DNA of 64,000 nucleotides from Aselliscus stoliczkanus. Its lineage: Eukaryota; Chordata; Mammalia; Chiroptera; Hipposideridae. Shown here piece by piece: positions 30,501-45,500 of the stretch. The position numbers and the translations under genes are program-made. Positions within the stretch are counted from its first letter, which is position 1, and each line of letters opens with the position of its first letter. The notes below the pieces were generated by a model. The model had not been told where the DNA came from, searched no databases, and saw nothing but the letters and a program-made list of their open reading frames with translations. Where the stretch lies: positions 18,575,501 through 18,639,500 of the forward strand of contig CM066740.1 of the NCBI GenBank assembly GCA_033961575.1. The letters run 5' to 3'.

Positions 30501-33500
30501 CTTCTCTGGTCTCTTTTTTTGGTTACGTGGGATAATGACGCCTACTTTGCAGTACTGTAGTGAGGGGAAGAAATAATACACACGAACTGTGTAGCGCTGA
30601 CCCCTGGCAGAGAACAGGTATTTAATAAATGGTTTCCATTGTTATCATCACAGATGAAATAAAGTATAAGTCTAGCATATAAAATATAGACTATGAAAAT
30701 TTATACTTCATAATAAGAATATCTCCCATTTATTAAGCATTTTGTTTCAACCTTGTACCAATATTTAAACCTGACAACAAACCCATGAGTTGGGCCACTC
30801 TGGTTTTGCAGATGCTGAAACTGAGGATCAGGTTCAGCGATGTGTCTAGAATCACACAGCAAATACAAGAAGAATTGAATTTGAAGCCAAGTTTTTTTGT
30901 TTTTGTTTTTACTTCAAAGCCCAGCCTCTTCATTGTTACTCTCTATCATCAAAATAGATTTTTAATATAGAACTTTCACGTGACCAAACACCTTATTTTC
31001 TAAAAGTAATTTATTGTACTACTTGTTTAGTATTGCCAAGCATGTACCTTCCCTGAGAGAATGTTGTTGTTTTTTAGCTGAGCCCTTCTGCCACCTGTTG
31101 GCAGCTCAACAGCAACTCAGCTCAGGCTGGCATCGAACTGCCGTTGCTCAGAGCTCAGCTTGCACTCTTGATCAAGCTCTTAACCAACTGAGCCATTCGG
31201 CCGGCCCTGAGAATAATGTTAATAATCCCTAACTTTAGCCACAAAACCTCTAAGGCATATTGCTGTCAGGGAACCCGTCTGAGCACAGACTCACCCAATA
31301 ACAAACTTCCCAATTCTCATTTCACAGAAAGCATTCCAATTCCTTTACTGAAAGCAGCGGAACTCTAAACCCCATGTCATTAATGGGGGGCTTTCTGATC
31401 ACGTTTCAATGCAAACAAAGATACTAATTTCCAAATGAATTAACCAATGTGAGAAGTGGCAACAGGAGGGCCTGCAGATGCTAAAGTGTTAGGCCAAGTT
31501 CCTAATAACATAAACAGCATGAGCAGGAAATATCTGCATGGGAACAAAATAACTGGGTTTTGCAGCTTCTGCCACCGTGTCAGAAAGGGCTTTCCCATCC
31601 TTTGGTGAGTTGAACAGGTAGCACTGTCCAGTGAGGATGCAAGATTCCAAATGCAGTGTTTGGATCCTGCAAACTGCATCAGATCTGCATGGGAAGGGTG
31701 GATACTGACACTTTGAAAGGGCTAACACACACTCCAGGGACGCCCCTCAGCTTCTATCATCTGTCTTTATTTTACAATTATTTGAATGGGAGTTCAGACT
31801 TGTGAAGGTTAATGGACTGTTTCGTTTGGCAACAGTAATTCGCTCCTTATCCTCAGGCCAGAGCCAGAGAGGAAACATCAGCACGAGCGTCTCACTCTGC
31901 CCCTGACCTCCACCATCATTCTGAGAAATCAGCCTCTGTAAAGGTCGCGCTTCCACCACTGTTTATCTTTCCCGTCTCCATGGTAACCTGCTCCCAGACC
32001 TCTTCTGAGGAGTGACTTCCAATTGTGTCAAATTGAAAGTGTCTTTCTGACCTCTGAAATTCTGCTCATTCAGAACTAAGGAAAGACCAAGAGACTCACA
32101 ATCAAAAGAAACACTTAACACATGGCAGGAAAGGATTTTTTTCCTATATTGCCCCCCAACTTGTTTGACATTATTAAAAGTAGTAAAAAAATAGTCTGTC
32201 CCAAATTTTCTATGTTAGACTGCAATGCAGCATGTTTTCTAATACACGATCATATTACTTCTCAAAATAGATGCAGGGGAAGTGATCAAAACTATGCTTT
32301 TATAAGATGAAGTCCTCAGAGAAATTATAAACATGAGGTTGTTCAAACGATATAAACAATTGGCACTGTTCTAAACACAGTTGGTGTTTTGTCCAACTGG
32401 GAGTAGGGATGACATGGCATAGGGTGCTCTAGGTTTCCAAAAAATCATCATGCAATGGCCACGAACCTGGAAACCTTTTGGGAGAGAGAGCATGAGAAAA
32501 GTGTGGCCACCATTTTTAGCAACTTAAATGTGGAAGACAAGGTCCGAGTACTTTGGCCAGAAAACACAGCCCTGGTCATGAACACATGGGTGGTTGGTCT
32601 ACACAGACATGGGGTTGGTAAGATGAGAAGTGGGCAAGGGTCCTCCTCTCTTTAGCTTCCAGCACAGGGGTGCACTTCCTTCCCCTTCCTCACAGGAGGA
32701 AGAGCTGGGTTCTCAAATCACTACATTTTTCTTGAGCACGTTAGGAGTTAATAATTGAAATTTAGATGACTCCATGGCTTCTATGACATGGAAAAACTAC
32801 AGCTTTCCCTAATTTCAGCATCCTCCAATTGAAATCAATGCATCTCTCTTCCAGCTAGAGCTCTCGCCCATGATAAACTGAGTGACCTGCAGTAAATCAC
32901 TCTACCTCAGGGTCTTTGTCTATAAAATGTGGTACCCAGTACCCATCAGTTCTATAGACCTCACATCGTTATTCCAAAGATGCAGGGGGTTAGGGCATGT
33001 TAGAGTGCTTCACCTGGTCACACTCACATGCACAGATGTCCTCTGGCTGTCTCATTAAAACACAGATTATGATTCCACAGGTCTGGGATGGGGCCCAAGA
33101 CTCTGCATTTCTAATGAATTTCCAAACTCTTTTGAAAGTGGGTTAGAATACACTTATAAAAAAACAAGACTCCTCAATATCATTTAAGACTGAGTTATAT
33201 GGGGCCGGCCGAGTGGTGCATTGGTTAAGAACTGGTTTGGGACACCAGCTCTGAGCAGCAGGGCCTCGGTTCGAATCCCACATGAGGACCAGTGATGCTG
33301 TGCCCTCTACAGGTAAGATGGTGAACAACAGCTCGACCTGGAGCTGGGCTGCCGTGAGTCGCTGGCGACGGCATAGGCTGCTGTGAAGTTGCAGCAGGCT
33401 GCCGTAAAGCTACCATGAGAGGCTGGTAGCCGGCATGCGTGGCTGGCAGCCAGCGTGAGCTGCCAAGAGCCGCTGTGAGCAACTGTCCAATGGCTGGCAA

Positions 33501-36500
33501 CAGATCTGCTTTACCTGAGAAGAGCACAATGATAATACCAACATGGGCCAGTGAAGCAATGTCCTCCACATCTAGACTGAAGGACCAAAGGAAAGCAACT
33601 TGTCTGTTCCCCTCCCCCAATTCCCCAATAAAAAATCTTAAAAAAAAAAAAAGAATGAGTTCTATAATGAAATTTTAAAAATTCCCACCAGAATTTTCTC
33701 CTCAGTGAAATGAATTTAAAAAAATGTCTTACCAGGGATGGATTCATGAATTCTTCTAAATACACCCGACACAGCTTGCGATCCCAATAATCTGTGATGT
33801 GGCCACCATACATGATCTCACCAAAGAGATAACGGAGGTCTTCCCATGGCACCTGGGGTAAAATCAAGCAAGTGTTCATGTCCAGGCCTAGTTCATCTCT
33901 ACAAGGCCCTGAAACGCAATGCTCCCCCCACCCCCACCAACAGGTGCATTTAAAAGAGGTTTAGGACCCATAGTTCAGGGCGTCCAGGGCTTAGGGCGCT
34001 GGCCTTGTAAAAGATGTTCAGAAATTGTCTAGGTTTCTGCACAGGATTTCTTGAGAGGATCATTTTCAGTGCGATTTTTACATTCAGTGAAAAATCTCTC
34101 ACGGTGAGATTGTTACGCAGATTTTAAAGCTAACTGGATTAGTCCTAGAACATGTTATGCATGGAAAGTTCACACATTCACAATCTCATCCCCAAATCAC
34201 TAGAGGGTATTGGTTACCAGAGCCTTTGAGATGTGACATGTTTTTACGGTCTGGTTTACGTTAGGTTTTACGATCTAATTCAGGAAAAGAAAACCCACAC
34301 AATTTGAATTTGGAGTACATTTAGAATTCCATCACCTTCCAAAAGTTCAGGCAAACAAATCCTTTTGCCACAAATTGATTTCAGGGCTCAGTTTATAGCA
34401 TAACTGGCCTACCTAACTGTTTAAGGGTTGTTAACTCATGACTATTCCATGGTTTATTCAAGATATCACTGTATCTCCTTTCTATTTGGCTTAGCAGAGT
34501 TTGAAATCTCTTTTTGCTATCCTTTTGCTTCCCCTGGGTTTACAAAACATGCCAGTTTGTGATGAAGCCTTTCTAGACAGGAACCTTTATACCCTTGGGG
34601 GCAATATATTGCTTCCCAACAGTTCAAGTAAAAACTTAATTATAGCCTTCATTTGTTGCATGATGTGACAGAACAAGTAAAATTGCTTCAACTAGCCCAA
34701 TGTTCTTGCTACAAGTTTATTTGAATATGAATAAATGAACTTCAAATATGTGTTTCTTTTAAGCTGGTTTGATATGAATGAAATATAAAAGTGACTAGAT
34801 TATACCATGTTCTCTCAACAACCCCATGGACTACCTTCTATATAGCTGAAATGGATTGGAAACAAAGACTTCTTAATTTTATTTCCCTTTCTGATTACAT
34901 TTAATTAATGCCTACTATCCATACAATATGTATCTCCCTCAAGATTTTATTCCACTAAAGGTCTATCCTTCTTGATAAATGATTCTTTTTCCTCAAATTC
35001 TGAACTCTGTTTTTTGACAGACACCTTGAAAAGGGCATTTTGCCTAGCCAAACGATGTGTGCGTATTAACTTAATTCTCCAATCTTGGTAACTTGCTTTG
35101 TTTAGCGATGATTAGCGAATTACTCAGATCAAGACATCTGGGAGACAAGGAAATGTGATAAAAACCTAAGGCTGTGCTGTTCTGAACACCAGTGGGAGAA
35201 GCAGCAGGACACAGCACGAGTCACATGGCCACCTGGCGTTGCCAAGTCTGAGGATGTGAGAGCTGGAGAGAAACACATGAGTTGACATCTCTTTTTTTTC
35301 CCCTTCATTTCTACCTCAATCATGTAAAAGATTCAGCTGAAATAGGATAATATTACTTGTCAGCCTCAGAAGACAAGTTATGAAGGGCTTGAGTAAAAGT
35401 ATTAAGTGGTCCATTTTGTTCTCTACCCAGAACTATTACAATAATCAATTTACACGCAACACTTGAAATAAAATGTGCTGGACCGGCCGAGTGGCGCGGT
35501 GGTTAAACGCTGGCTTTGGAAGCCAGCGGCTCCGGTTCGGTCCCACATATGAGGGCCAGTGACACTGCCCTCAAAGAAAAAAAAAAAAAGAAATAAAATG
35601 TGCTAAGATTAACAGAAAGTATTATTAATTATAAGGGTCAAAATATGCTCGAAGTATGCAGACTTTTTAATTTCATTAATTTAAAAGATAGATATGAAAT
35701 ACTGATCACCGCATACCTTATTAAAGCCATTTATTTTGGATACCACTTATTTAAAATGTGTTTCTTGGGAGAACACACCCATGTTGTATACCAAGTATAT
35801 ACATGATGACAGCAGTCAAATCACCTTTGCAGCTTGAGAAAACTCTGATAACAAAAATTGTAACAATGGGGGCTTCTGGTCAAGATGGCAGAGTAGGTAA
35901 ACGCTGTACTTGCCTCCTCCCACGACCAATCAAAATTACAACTAAACTACAAAACAACCATCAATGAGAACTGCCTAAAGTCTAGCTAAACAGCAGTCTT
36001 ATAACTAAGGATATATATATATATAGAAAGGAGCCATGTTGAGACTGATAGGAAGGCTGAAGACAAGAATGGACTGAGGCTACAGTCATGTGTGGTGGTT
36101 AAAAATGGGGAGAGATATCTCAGCAGCAGAGGCCTCCAGTCTCCACTGAGGACTGAAGGGTTCTGACACCACACCAAGCTTCCCAACTCAGGATTCCAGG
36201 GCCAGGGAGGAAAGTCCCCTTAACATCTGGCTGTGAGAACCAGTGGAGATTGTGGCTGAGTGAGATGGAGGGTGGCTGGAGTCCCAGGCGTTCCTCTTCA
36301 AGGGCCCAGTTACTGATGGACTCACTCGCTCTGAGCTCCAGTGCTAGGGCAGTAGCTTGAAAGGTGCCAGTGACATACAGGAAGGAGCTGAATTGTCTGG
36401 CTTCAGGGCAAGGGCTGGAGGGGTAGCTTTCTCCCAAACAAAAGTGCTGGCAAAATCATTCTTACTTTGTTGAGCCCTGTCCCACCCAGCCTGCACATGC

Positions 36501-39500
36501 AGGGAAGCACCATGTCTAAGTCTCCATGAACCTAGCTACAATAACAGCATTTTCCCCACCCTGGTGATTTCCTGAGACCCTGCTCCATCTAACTTTTGGG
36601 CCCACCCAAGCCCCATCCAGAGCCTTTTCCATACAAATGACCTGTCTTGGCTCATGTTGACAACTTCCCTAAAACTTCTCAAAGGTCCACAAACTCCAAA
36701 AAAATCAGCATCTGGTTTTGACATGCCCTTAATTTCTTGCTAAGCAGCCCAAAGCCCAACACAAGTAACAACCATCTGTAAATCATTTTGTAGCTCATAC
36801 CAAGTGGCCCTTGGCAGGGCACAGGCATCATCTGACTTTGGCCTGCATCAGAGCCCCTCCCAAGAGGTCCCAGAACCAATACACCCAGTGACCAGCTTCA
36901 GACCACACCAGAACACCATGCCACCATCTCCACAAATGACACACCCAAAGGGTAGACTGGGCAGGCACCAGAGCCTTGCTAAAGCGAATCCTGCTCTGTA
37001 GGGTCAGCCCCTGCAAAACAGTTTTTACACTGTAGTCACAGCCAGTTCTCAGTAAATCAGCCTGAGGGTCAATCCATCCTGTTGATGTGCCAACAGCAAC
37101 CAAGGCTCAACTACAATAGAAGGCCACACACACCCCACAAAGGGAAATACCTAGAGCATCCAGCTCAGGTGACCAGGGAGACTACACCACTGGGCCCCAC
37201 ATGTCACCTACTACATGAGGCCACTCTACTAAGACTGGAAGACACAGCAACTTTACCTAATACATAGAAAAAAAACAAAAATGCAGGAAGTCAGCCAAAA
37301 TGAGGAGACAAAAAAGCATGTCCCCAATGAAAGAATAGAACAAAACTCCAAAAAAAGAACTAAACAAATGGAGACAAGTAATCTACCAGATACAGAGTTC
37401 AAATCACTGGTTATAAGGATGCTCAGTGATCTCAGTGAGTACTTCAATGAAGAGATAGAAAACACAAAAATGGAGATAGAAAATGTGTAAAAGAACCAGT
37501 CAGAAATGAAAAATACAATAACTGTAATGAAGAATGCATTAGAGGGAATCAACAGTAGATGAGATGAAATACAGAATCAAATCAGTGATTTGGAAGACAA
37601 GGTGACACAAACCATCCAATCAGAACAGCAAAAAGAAAAAAATTAAAAATACAAGGATACTTTCAGAGAACTGTGGGACAACATCAAGACATACCAACAT
37701 TCACATCAAAGGGGTAACAGAAGGAGAAAAGAGAGAGCAAGGAATTGAAAACCTATTTGAAGAAATAATGACTGAAAATTTCCCAAATTTCCTGGTGAAG
37801 GAAACAGACATACAAAGTGCAGTCCCAAACAAGACGAACCCAAAGAGACCAACACTGAGACACATATAATTAAAATGTCGAAGGTTAAAGATAAAGAAAG
37901 AATCTTAAAAGCAGCAAGAGTAAAGCAGTTAGTATTTACAAGTGAGCTCCCATAAGACTGATTTCTCAACAGAAACTTTGCAGTTCAGAAGGGATTGGCA
38001 TGAAATATTCAAAGTGATGAAAAGCAAGGACCCACAACCAAGATTACTCTATCCAACAGTTATCATTTTGAATCAAAGGACAGGTTAAGAGCTTCCCAGA
38101 TAACAAAAAGTTAAAGGAGTTCAGCACCATCAAACCAGTATTAAAAGAAATATTGAAGGGACTTCTTTAGGAATAATAATAAGAAAAAATCAGAAACATC
38201 AATAATAAAATGGCAATAACTACATATCAATCAACAATTACTTTAAATGTAAATGGATTAAATGCTCCAATCCAAAAACACAGGGTGGCTGAACGAATAA
38301 GAAAACAAGATCTTTACGTGTGCTGCCTACAAGAGACTCACTTCATATATTGAAAGACACACACAGACTGAAATGTAAAGGATTGGAAAAAGATATTCTA
38401 TAAAAACGAAAACAAACAAACAAACAAGCTGGGGTAGCAATACTTATACCAGACAAAATGGACTTTAAAACAAAGGCTATAACAAAAGACAAGGAAGGAC
38501 CCAGTAATTTCACTTTTTGGTATTTATCTGAAGATATCCAAAACACTAATGTGAAAGGACATGTGCATCCATATGTTTGTTGCTGCATCATTTACAATAG
38601 GCAAGATATGGAAGCAATCTAAATGTCCATCAATAGATGAATGGATAAAGAAGAAGTGGGACATATATACAATGGCATATTACTCAGGCATAAAAAGGAA
38701 TGAAATCTTGCTATTTACAACAATATGGATGGACCTAGAGGGTATTGTGCTAAGTGAAATAAGTCAGAGAAAGACAAATGCCATATGATTTCACTTATTT
38801 GTGGAAACTGAAAAACAACAACAAAATAAACAAACAAATAAAATAGAAACAAACTCAAACATATAGAGAACATTTTTATGGTTGCCAGATAGGAGGAGTG
38901 TTGAGGGGGATGGGTAAGAAAAGGGGCAGAATTAAGAGGTATAAACTGGTTGTTACAAAATAGTCATGGGGATATAAAGTATAGCATAAGGAATATAGTC
39001 AATAATATTATAATAACTATGTATAGTGTCAGATGGGTAGTAGGTTTATCAAGTGATGACTTTGTAAGTTATATAAATGTCTAATTACTATGTTGTACAC
39101 CTAAAACTAATATAAAATTGTATTGTATATCAACTATAATTTTAAAATTATTAAAACAAAATGAAAGGGCCGGCTGAGTGGCGTGGTGGTTAAGAGTTGG
39201 CCTGGGATGCCAGCGGCCCCGGTTAAGATCCCACATATGAGGGCCAGTGACACTGCCCTCTTAAAAAAAAAAAAGAAAGAAAGAAAGAAAAAATTATAAC
39301 AAAGGTTACCAAAAGAACATAAAACAGCCCCATATCCATAGAAACATGAATGAGTTATTTAAAGGACCTTTGTAGAAAATGTGGCCTACAGATACCACCT
39401 GGTTGGTTTTGCGAATATATCTCAACTTTAACTTAATGGAAAAAGTTCCCCTTATGAGGACTAAGCCAGAAAATCCTTACACTGGGTTTATAAGAGTTTA

Positions 39501-42500
39501 CACAAATGTTCTTGATGAAGCATTGCCATTCCCATCTGTAAAATACATTTTAGCTACAAAATAAAATCATTCATCTACCTTTAACTTCAAATCAAGGGGA
39601 ACATTACTGAGAAAGTCACAACAAGGTGGCATCCTTAATACATAATAATGACATATGCAGGAAATGCACCATTATTTATACTTGTGACGTGCTGTAAATT
39701 GCTTCCATCATCAGGACTAATTGTAGTGATTATTAATGCAGTGTTATGAACTGTCAGAATTGCTGTATGTAATTACATTTGTGCAAATGCTTCATTACCT
39801 GCCTAATGAATCTGGCATATATGCACATGTAAACCACTGTTTTTGTTAACATAATGAAGGGCATTTTTTTATTTTTTTTGCACTAAGCCACTGATGTTGA
39901 TTTGAGCTAGTTTGACCTATCTTACGAAGTTTGAGCATCCACTGCTAGAAAACCTTCGATTGGTTTATTTTCACACTCGGCAGAAGATGCATAGTGTCAG
40001 CCATTTCAATAATGGCTTCAAAAGAGAAGTTAGGGTCCATTTTGATGGTGCCCAAAGACTGACAAACTCCATATACTCCTTGAGAAGAGGTTATCTGACC
40101 TCTGGCACTTACGTTAGGGTTTGCCTCTAAGTAGTTGTAAAGGACATTGGCACAAATGGTGAGATCTCCGGGATTGAAAGGATAGCTGCGGCTCCAGCCC
40201 TGGGGGCCGAACCTCAGTCTCCCAGCAACACAGGCATGAAAATAGCATAGAGCAAAAAGGATGCTTTTAAACTCCTGCTCTTTGGAGCACGTTTCAAGTG
40301 TAACCTGGGAAGAAAAGAAAAACGTTTGGTTATCCGTCTGTATGGTTTCCAAGGGCAAGGGTCTGAGTAAAGCATTTTGAGGGAGATCTAGGAGAGAAGT
40401 GACATGCCGTTTTCAGCATGGCTGCCTATCCTACGAGAGCATAACAGGAGACTATTTGGCATTTGACAGTCTGTTGATTTAAGAGGAACACTTTCATTTT
40501 GTTTTAGTTATTCTTCTGAATGCTTCTAAATTCACTAGAAAATGGGACAATTCATTTTGACCAGTAATATTGCTTGACATCATTTCCTTGTACAAATTTT
40601 CCTTGTAAAATCTGGATGACAAAAGGACATAGTCTTAGTTTCATCACTGTAGTGCACTACTAGTTAACTCCAGTTCTCCATTGCCCCTGGTTTCATGGTA
40701 ATGCAGATTATCTGGCCACACAATCACCCATCAAAAGACAATTTCCCAGCCACCCTTGAAGCCAGATGTGCCATATAACCATGTTTTTGCCTACAGAATT
40801 TGAGAAGTGATATGTTTAACTTTGTCATTTACTTAAAAGGAAATTGGTTGTCACTCTTTTCCCTTTTCTGTGGGCTAGAAATGATGGCAATTGGACAGCC
40901 ACGGAAGCCACAGTTAGGTATGGTAGAGGCACATGTCAGCTTGGTGGTGTGGCTGATCTCATGGAACAGAGCTGCCAATTATGTATGACAGAAATTACCT
41001 TGTTTGAAACACTATCATTTTGTGCTGACCCTGAACTAATACAATCACCATGACAAATGGTTTCCTTCCAATGAACTAGAAGTAAAAGTCATTGTTGAGA
41101 TGACAGAATGGCATACGGAAGATTGGAAAATATATGCCCTATAGACTCGATCTGTAAGATTTATTTGAAAACGCAGAAGGAAAGTTCAGTCCTGGTATGC
41201 TACGTTGATACTGTTATGGCCCCAACAGCCATGAAGTTAAACAGTCAAAAACCAACCAACCCATCTATGGCTTGAAGACAGTACTTTACTCATCCTCAGA
41301 TTAGGCAGTTCTGGGAGGCAAACAAGGCAAAGTCAAGGCCTCCTCCTTCAGCTGAGGTTGGGCAGCAGAAGATAAGACCAAATCTGCACCTTCCTGCTTT
41401 GTCCTTTAAAATGATCGAAGGACAGGGCCGGCCGAGTGGTGCATTGGTTAAGCGCTGGCCTGGGACGCCAGCGGCCCCAGTTCGGGTCCCACATGTGAGG
41501 GGCAGTGACACTGCCCTCAAAAAAAAAAAAAAGCGTGGGCTAAAATGATCAAAGGACAGCCAGTCTGCATTTAAAATGGATCTGACAACTTGGGCCATCT
41601 ACAAAGTATATGTAGCATCTTTTGGGTGGTAGTTCAAATCTGGTCTCCCAGGAAATTTCTGGTAAAAGTTTACACAAAGACTAAATTTATTCTCTTGGCC
41701 CAAGACCAGAAGAGCTTTCTAGTTTCTTTCTGTATCAGTTTCATCAGAATCCAGGGCTACCACCAAATATAGTTCTAGAATTGGCCAGGCCACATACAGT
41801 GCAGACCCAACTAATTCACTAGGCTATTTCTAGGTAATTGATGGGGTTTTGAAATATACAATCATTAAAAATAATTTTTTAATAACATTTTTTAAAAATT
41901 AAAAAGAACAAAAAACTTTTCCACAACTAAACATCAATAAAAGGCAAGCTTATGAAGGAAGAAAAGAGAAACCATATAATTGGAGTTAATCTTAAAGAAT
42001 ATAAAAATATATTACTTTTAAATGTAATAAAGTTCTAGGAGACCAAGTAGAAGTACGAAAATTTTATTTAGGAGGGGCCGGCCAAGGGGTGCGTTGGTTA
42101 AGAGCTGGCTTGGGACCCCAGCGGTCCTGGTTCAGATCCCACATGAGGGCCAGTGATACTGCCCTCTACAGCTAAGATGGTGAACAACACCTCCACCTGG
42201 AGCTGGTCTGCTGTGAGTCCCCAGAATGGCATAGCTGCAGCCCCTGCTGCAGTGGGCTGCCATAGGCTACAGTGAGTAGCCAGCAGCCAATGTGTGTGGC
42301 CGGCAGCCAGTGTGAGCTGCCAAGAGCCGCTGCTGTGAGCTGCCATCCAGAGGCCGACAACCGATCTGCCTCACCTGAGAAGAGCGCATGGGCCAGAGGA
42401 CCAACATGGGTCCTCCACAACTAGACTGAAGAACAAAAGGACAGCAACTTGTCTGTTCCCCTTCCCCGGTTCCCCAATGCTGTTCCCCTCCCCCAATTCC

Positions 42501-45500
42501 TCAATAAAAAAATCTTAAAAAAAAAAAAAAAAGAGTCTATAGATTTAAAAAAAAAAAATTTATTTAGGAATTATGACCTAACAAGTCACCTAACACTTCC
42601 CTTAAAAAAAAACTGAAGGGGGGCCGGCCGGGTGGTGCATTGGTTGAGAGCTGGTTTTGGGATGCTAGCGGCCCCAGTTCAGATCCCACATATGAGGGCC
42701 AGTGACACTGCCCTCTACAGCTAATAACAGCTCCACCTGGAGCTGGGCTGTGCGAGCCCCGGAGATGGTGTGGGCTGCAGCCCCTGCTGCAGTGGGCTGC
42801 CATAGGCTACAGTGAGTGGTCGGCAGCCAGCATGAGCGGCCAATAGCCGCAGTGAGCGACCAGCCAGAGGCCGGTGACCAATCTGCCTCCCGGGAAGAGC
42901 ACGGTGACTATACCAACATGGGCCAGTGGGGCAGTGTCCTCCACAACTAGACTGAAGAACAAAAAGACAGCAACTTGTCTGTTCCCCTTCCCCGATTCCC
43001 CAACGCTGTTCCCCTCCCCTAATTCTCCAAAAAATTCTTTAAAAACAACAACAACAACAACAAAAAAACTGAAGGGGGCCAGCCGAGTGGCGCGGTGGTT
43101 AATCGCTGGCTTGGGAAGCCAGAGGCCCCGGTTCGGGTCCCACATATGAGGGTCAGTGATACTGCCCTCAAAAAAAAACCGAAAACAAAAAACTGAAGGT
43201 ACTATGACACTATGTACATTAATTCCATCTATATTTCATATAACTGACTTGGTTTTATCCTCAGTTCTAGAAAAACAAAAAAAGCACAAGTCAATGTCCA
43301 TTTCATTATGTCCTTTTTGATAATATAAATGTCATTGAAAGCAAATGTGAATTTGACCTTCCTAGGAAAAAGTATGAATCTACCTAACATCCCAAATTTC
43401 AAGTCAGCTGTATTTTTATAAACCAAATCATGTGCAAATTAATATCAGAAAATATACAAACAGCACTGTGAAAAAGGAACAGGCATCAGCATGCACCTAA
43501 TACTGCTGATGCCAAGGTTACATACACAATTACCAATTATTTGTTTCTTCTGCAAATCATACAGAAAATCTATATTCTTACTTTAAAAATCTGGTATCTA
43601 AATATGAAAGGAGCCCAAACAGTACTCCTTTATGACATCTTTAAGCTGCAGATCCTATTACCATGAAAGGAGCACAGGTAGGCAATATCCTACAATGATT
43701 CTTTATATTATGGTCGTATTTACATAAAAATTCTAGAATGCTCAAGGCAATAAAAGACTAATATGAAATGAACTTTGTTCTTATGAAGACATGTGTCAAA
43801 GTTTGGAGGTAAATTCTGATTTGGGGGAAGATTAAAAATACAGATTTAGTTGGATTTGAAAATCAAAGTATGCAAAAAACCCCACAAAACAACAAAACAA
43901 CACACCAACAGAAGTTAACTTGCCTAGATCCCTTGGATGATTTTCTCATCTGGGAAGGGCAACAGGAGTGACTGGGACTCATTTCCCTAACCCAAATAAG
44001 TGCCAAGGTAGATGGCATTCATCGTCCTCTGTCCATGTCACAGGCTTCATCAAGGTAGTGCCAAGGCAGCAGCACAAACACCCCGGATAATGCAAGGAGA
44101 CTTGAGAAAAGAGGAAGTCTGTGATAGAGAAGACTAAAATTGCTTGTCCTAAAATGTCTTCTTGCTGACTTTTAGCTGGGCATATGGCTGCCCAAGGTAA
44201 GTTTACTTTCCCAGCTTCTCTTGCAGCTAGGCAATACAATGTGACTAAGTTTGACTAATGGGATGAAAGAAGAAGTATTGTAATATTAACTTGTAGGAAA
44301 TGTCTTTAAAAGAAAGCAATCACGTTCTCTTCATCATCTTCTCTGTTCCTTCTTTCATCTAATTGTTGGGAAAATGGATATGGAGGCTGCAACTCTCACA
44401 GCCACCTGAGACCATCGCAAGCCCATGCTAAAAATGGTGGAATGGTAAACAATGAAACTGGGTTGACAGCTTTGTGGTGACACATATGAGCTCTGAGTGA
44501 CCTACCTCCAGAAATCTCATATGGCAGAAATACTTTTTAACCTTGCTTAAGTCACTATTGTTTTATACTTCTTTCATAAGTGGCCAATCAAAATTCTAAC
44601 AGACAAAGGGGTGCTGGGAACCTATTCACAGATAGCCAGGGAGCACAGGCTAATACCCGTGAATTAACACAATCTGAATAAAGCCACACATAACATAACG
44701 ACAGGTCAGCATTCATAAAAGGCTCTGAAAAATTTTAGATTTTTTTTTCGAATTTGTATTTGTTTATTTGGTTTTGGCTAAAATAGTTTTGATAGGAGGT
44801 TTATTTAGTGAATCACTTTGATTATCTTTGCTTTTGCTACTTATGATCAAATTTATTCTTAATATTTCAGGGGACCCTTTGCACTAAATAAGAAATAATA
44901 TTCCTCCTTGAAGTTTTAAGATCCTTTCCAATAAATGCAACCTTGGATTAATAAAAGTGGCTTTCCCAATAGCAGTTCAAAGAATGGAGACTTTTATGAA
45001 TAAACTAGAACAGGTTGTTTTTAACTGGAGAAGAAATTTGTGCATAGGCTTTGGGAGTCTGTTTATTTCAAAGATTATATAAAACATATTTTTTAACGTG
45101 CATTCCCCTAGGGAGAGCATCTAAAGTTTTATCAGGTTATCAGAGGGGTCCTTTCCAGAAAAAAAAAAAAAAAAAAAGGCTGAAGGACAACTGGGCTGAA
45201 GCATATTTGTTCATGAAATGCTCCCTTTTCAGGGATAAAAAATACTGTTTTGGGAGTTAGATAAATCCTATTTAAACATATCAAATTCCTCTTTTGTACT
45301 TACTTTGAGAAAGAGCTTCAGACTGTCATCAATGGTCGGAAATTATAAATTGAAGGATGATCAAAAATACAAATATATGTCTGCTATAGTTCACAAAAAA
45401 GCATATGCAAATCAATTCAACCAGATTTTTTGAGTGCCTTCTATTTACACAGCCTACTGTGTGTATATAGGCTACAAATTAGTCAATTATTTAATTAAGT

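Larger units (their letters stand above)
35870..39305 (+). mobile_element. Internally deleted L1 retrotransposon (copy II)
   Basis: Starts ggcttctggtcaagatggca. It has a 5' UTR of about 1.4 kb, a broken ORF1 (first frame 37281-37493, then stops and frameshifts; homology continues to about 38170), the first part of ORF2 (accaactttaaatgt-type motif near 38230, gaagagact-type cliff near 38330), and then jumps near 38498 to the 3' region. Flanks aaaaattgtaacaatgg (35853) and aaaaattataacaaagg (39288) look like a diverged target duplication. Confidence 0.75.

Noticed and set aside
2263..43145. Apparently conserved protein '[32 protein letters not shown]' encoded at several places (about 2263, 20818, 26680, 28833-29264, 33225-33620, 42807-43145)
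   Set aside because: All copies fall inside long-form SINEs on the strand opposite to the A-tail. They are translations of a non-coding retroposon, not a gene family.
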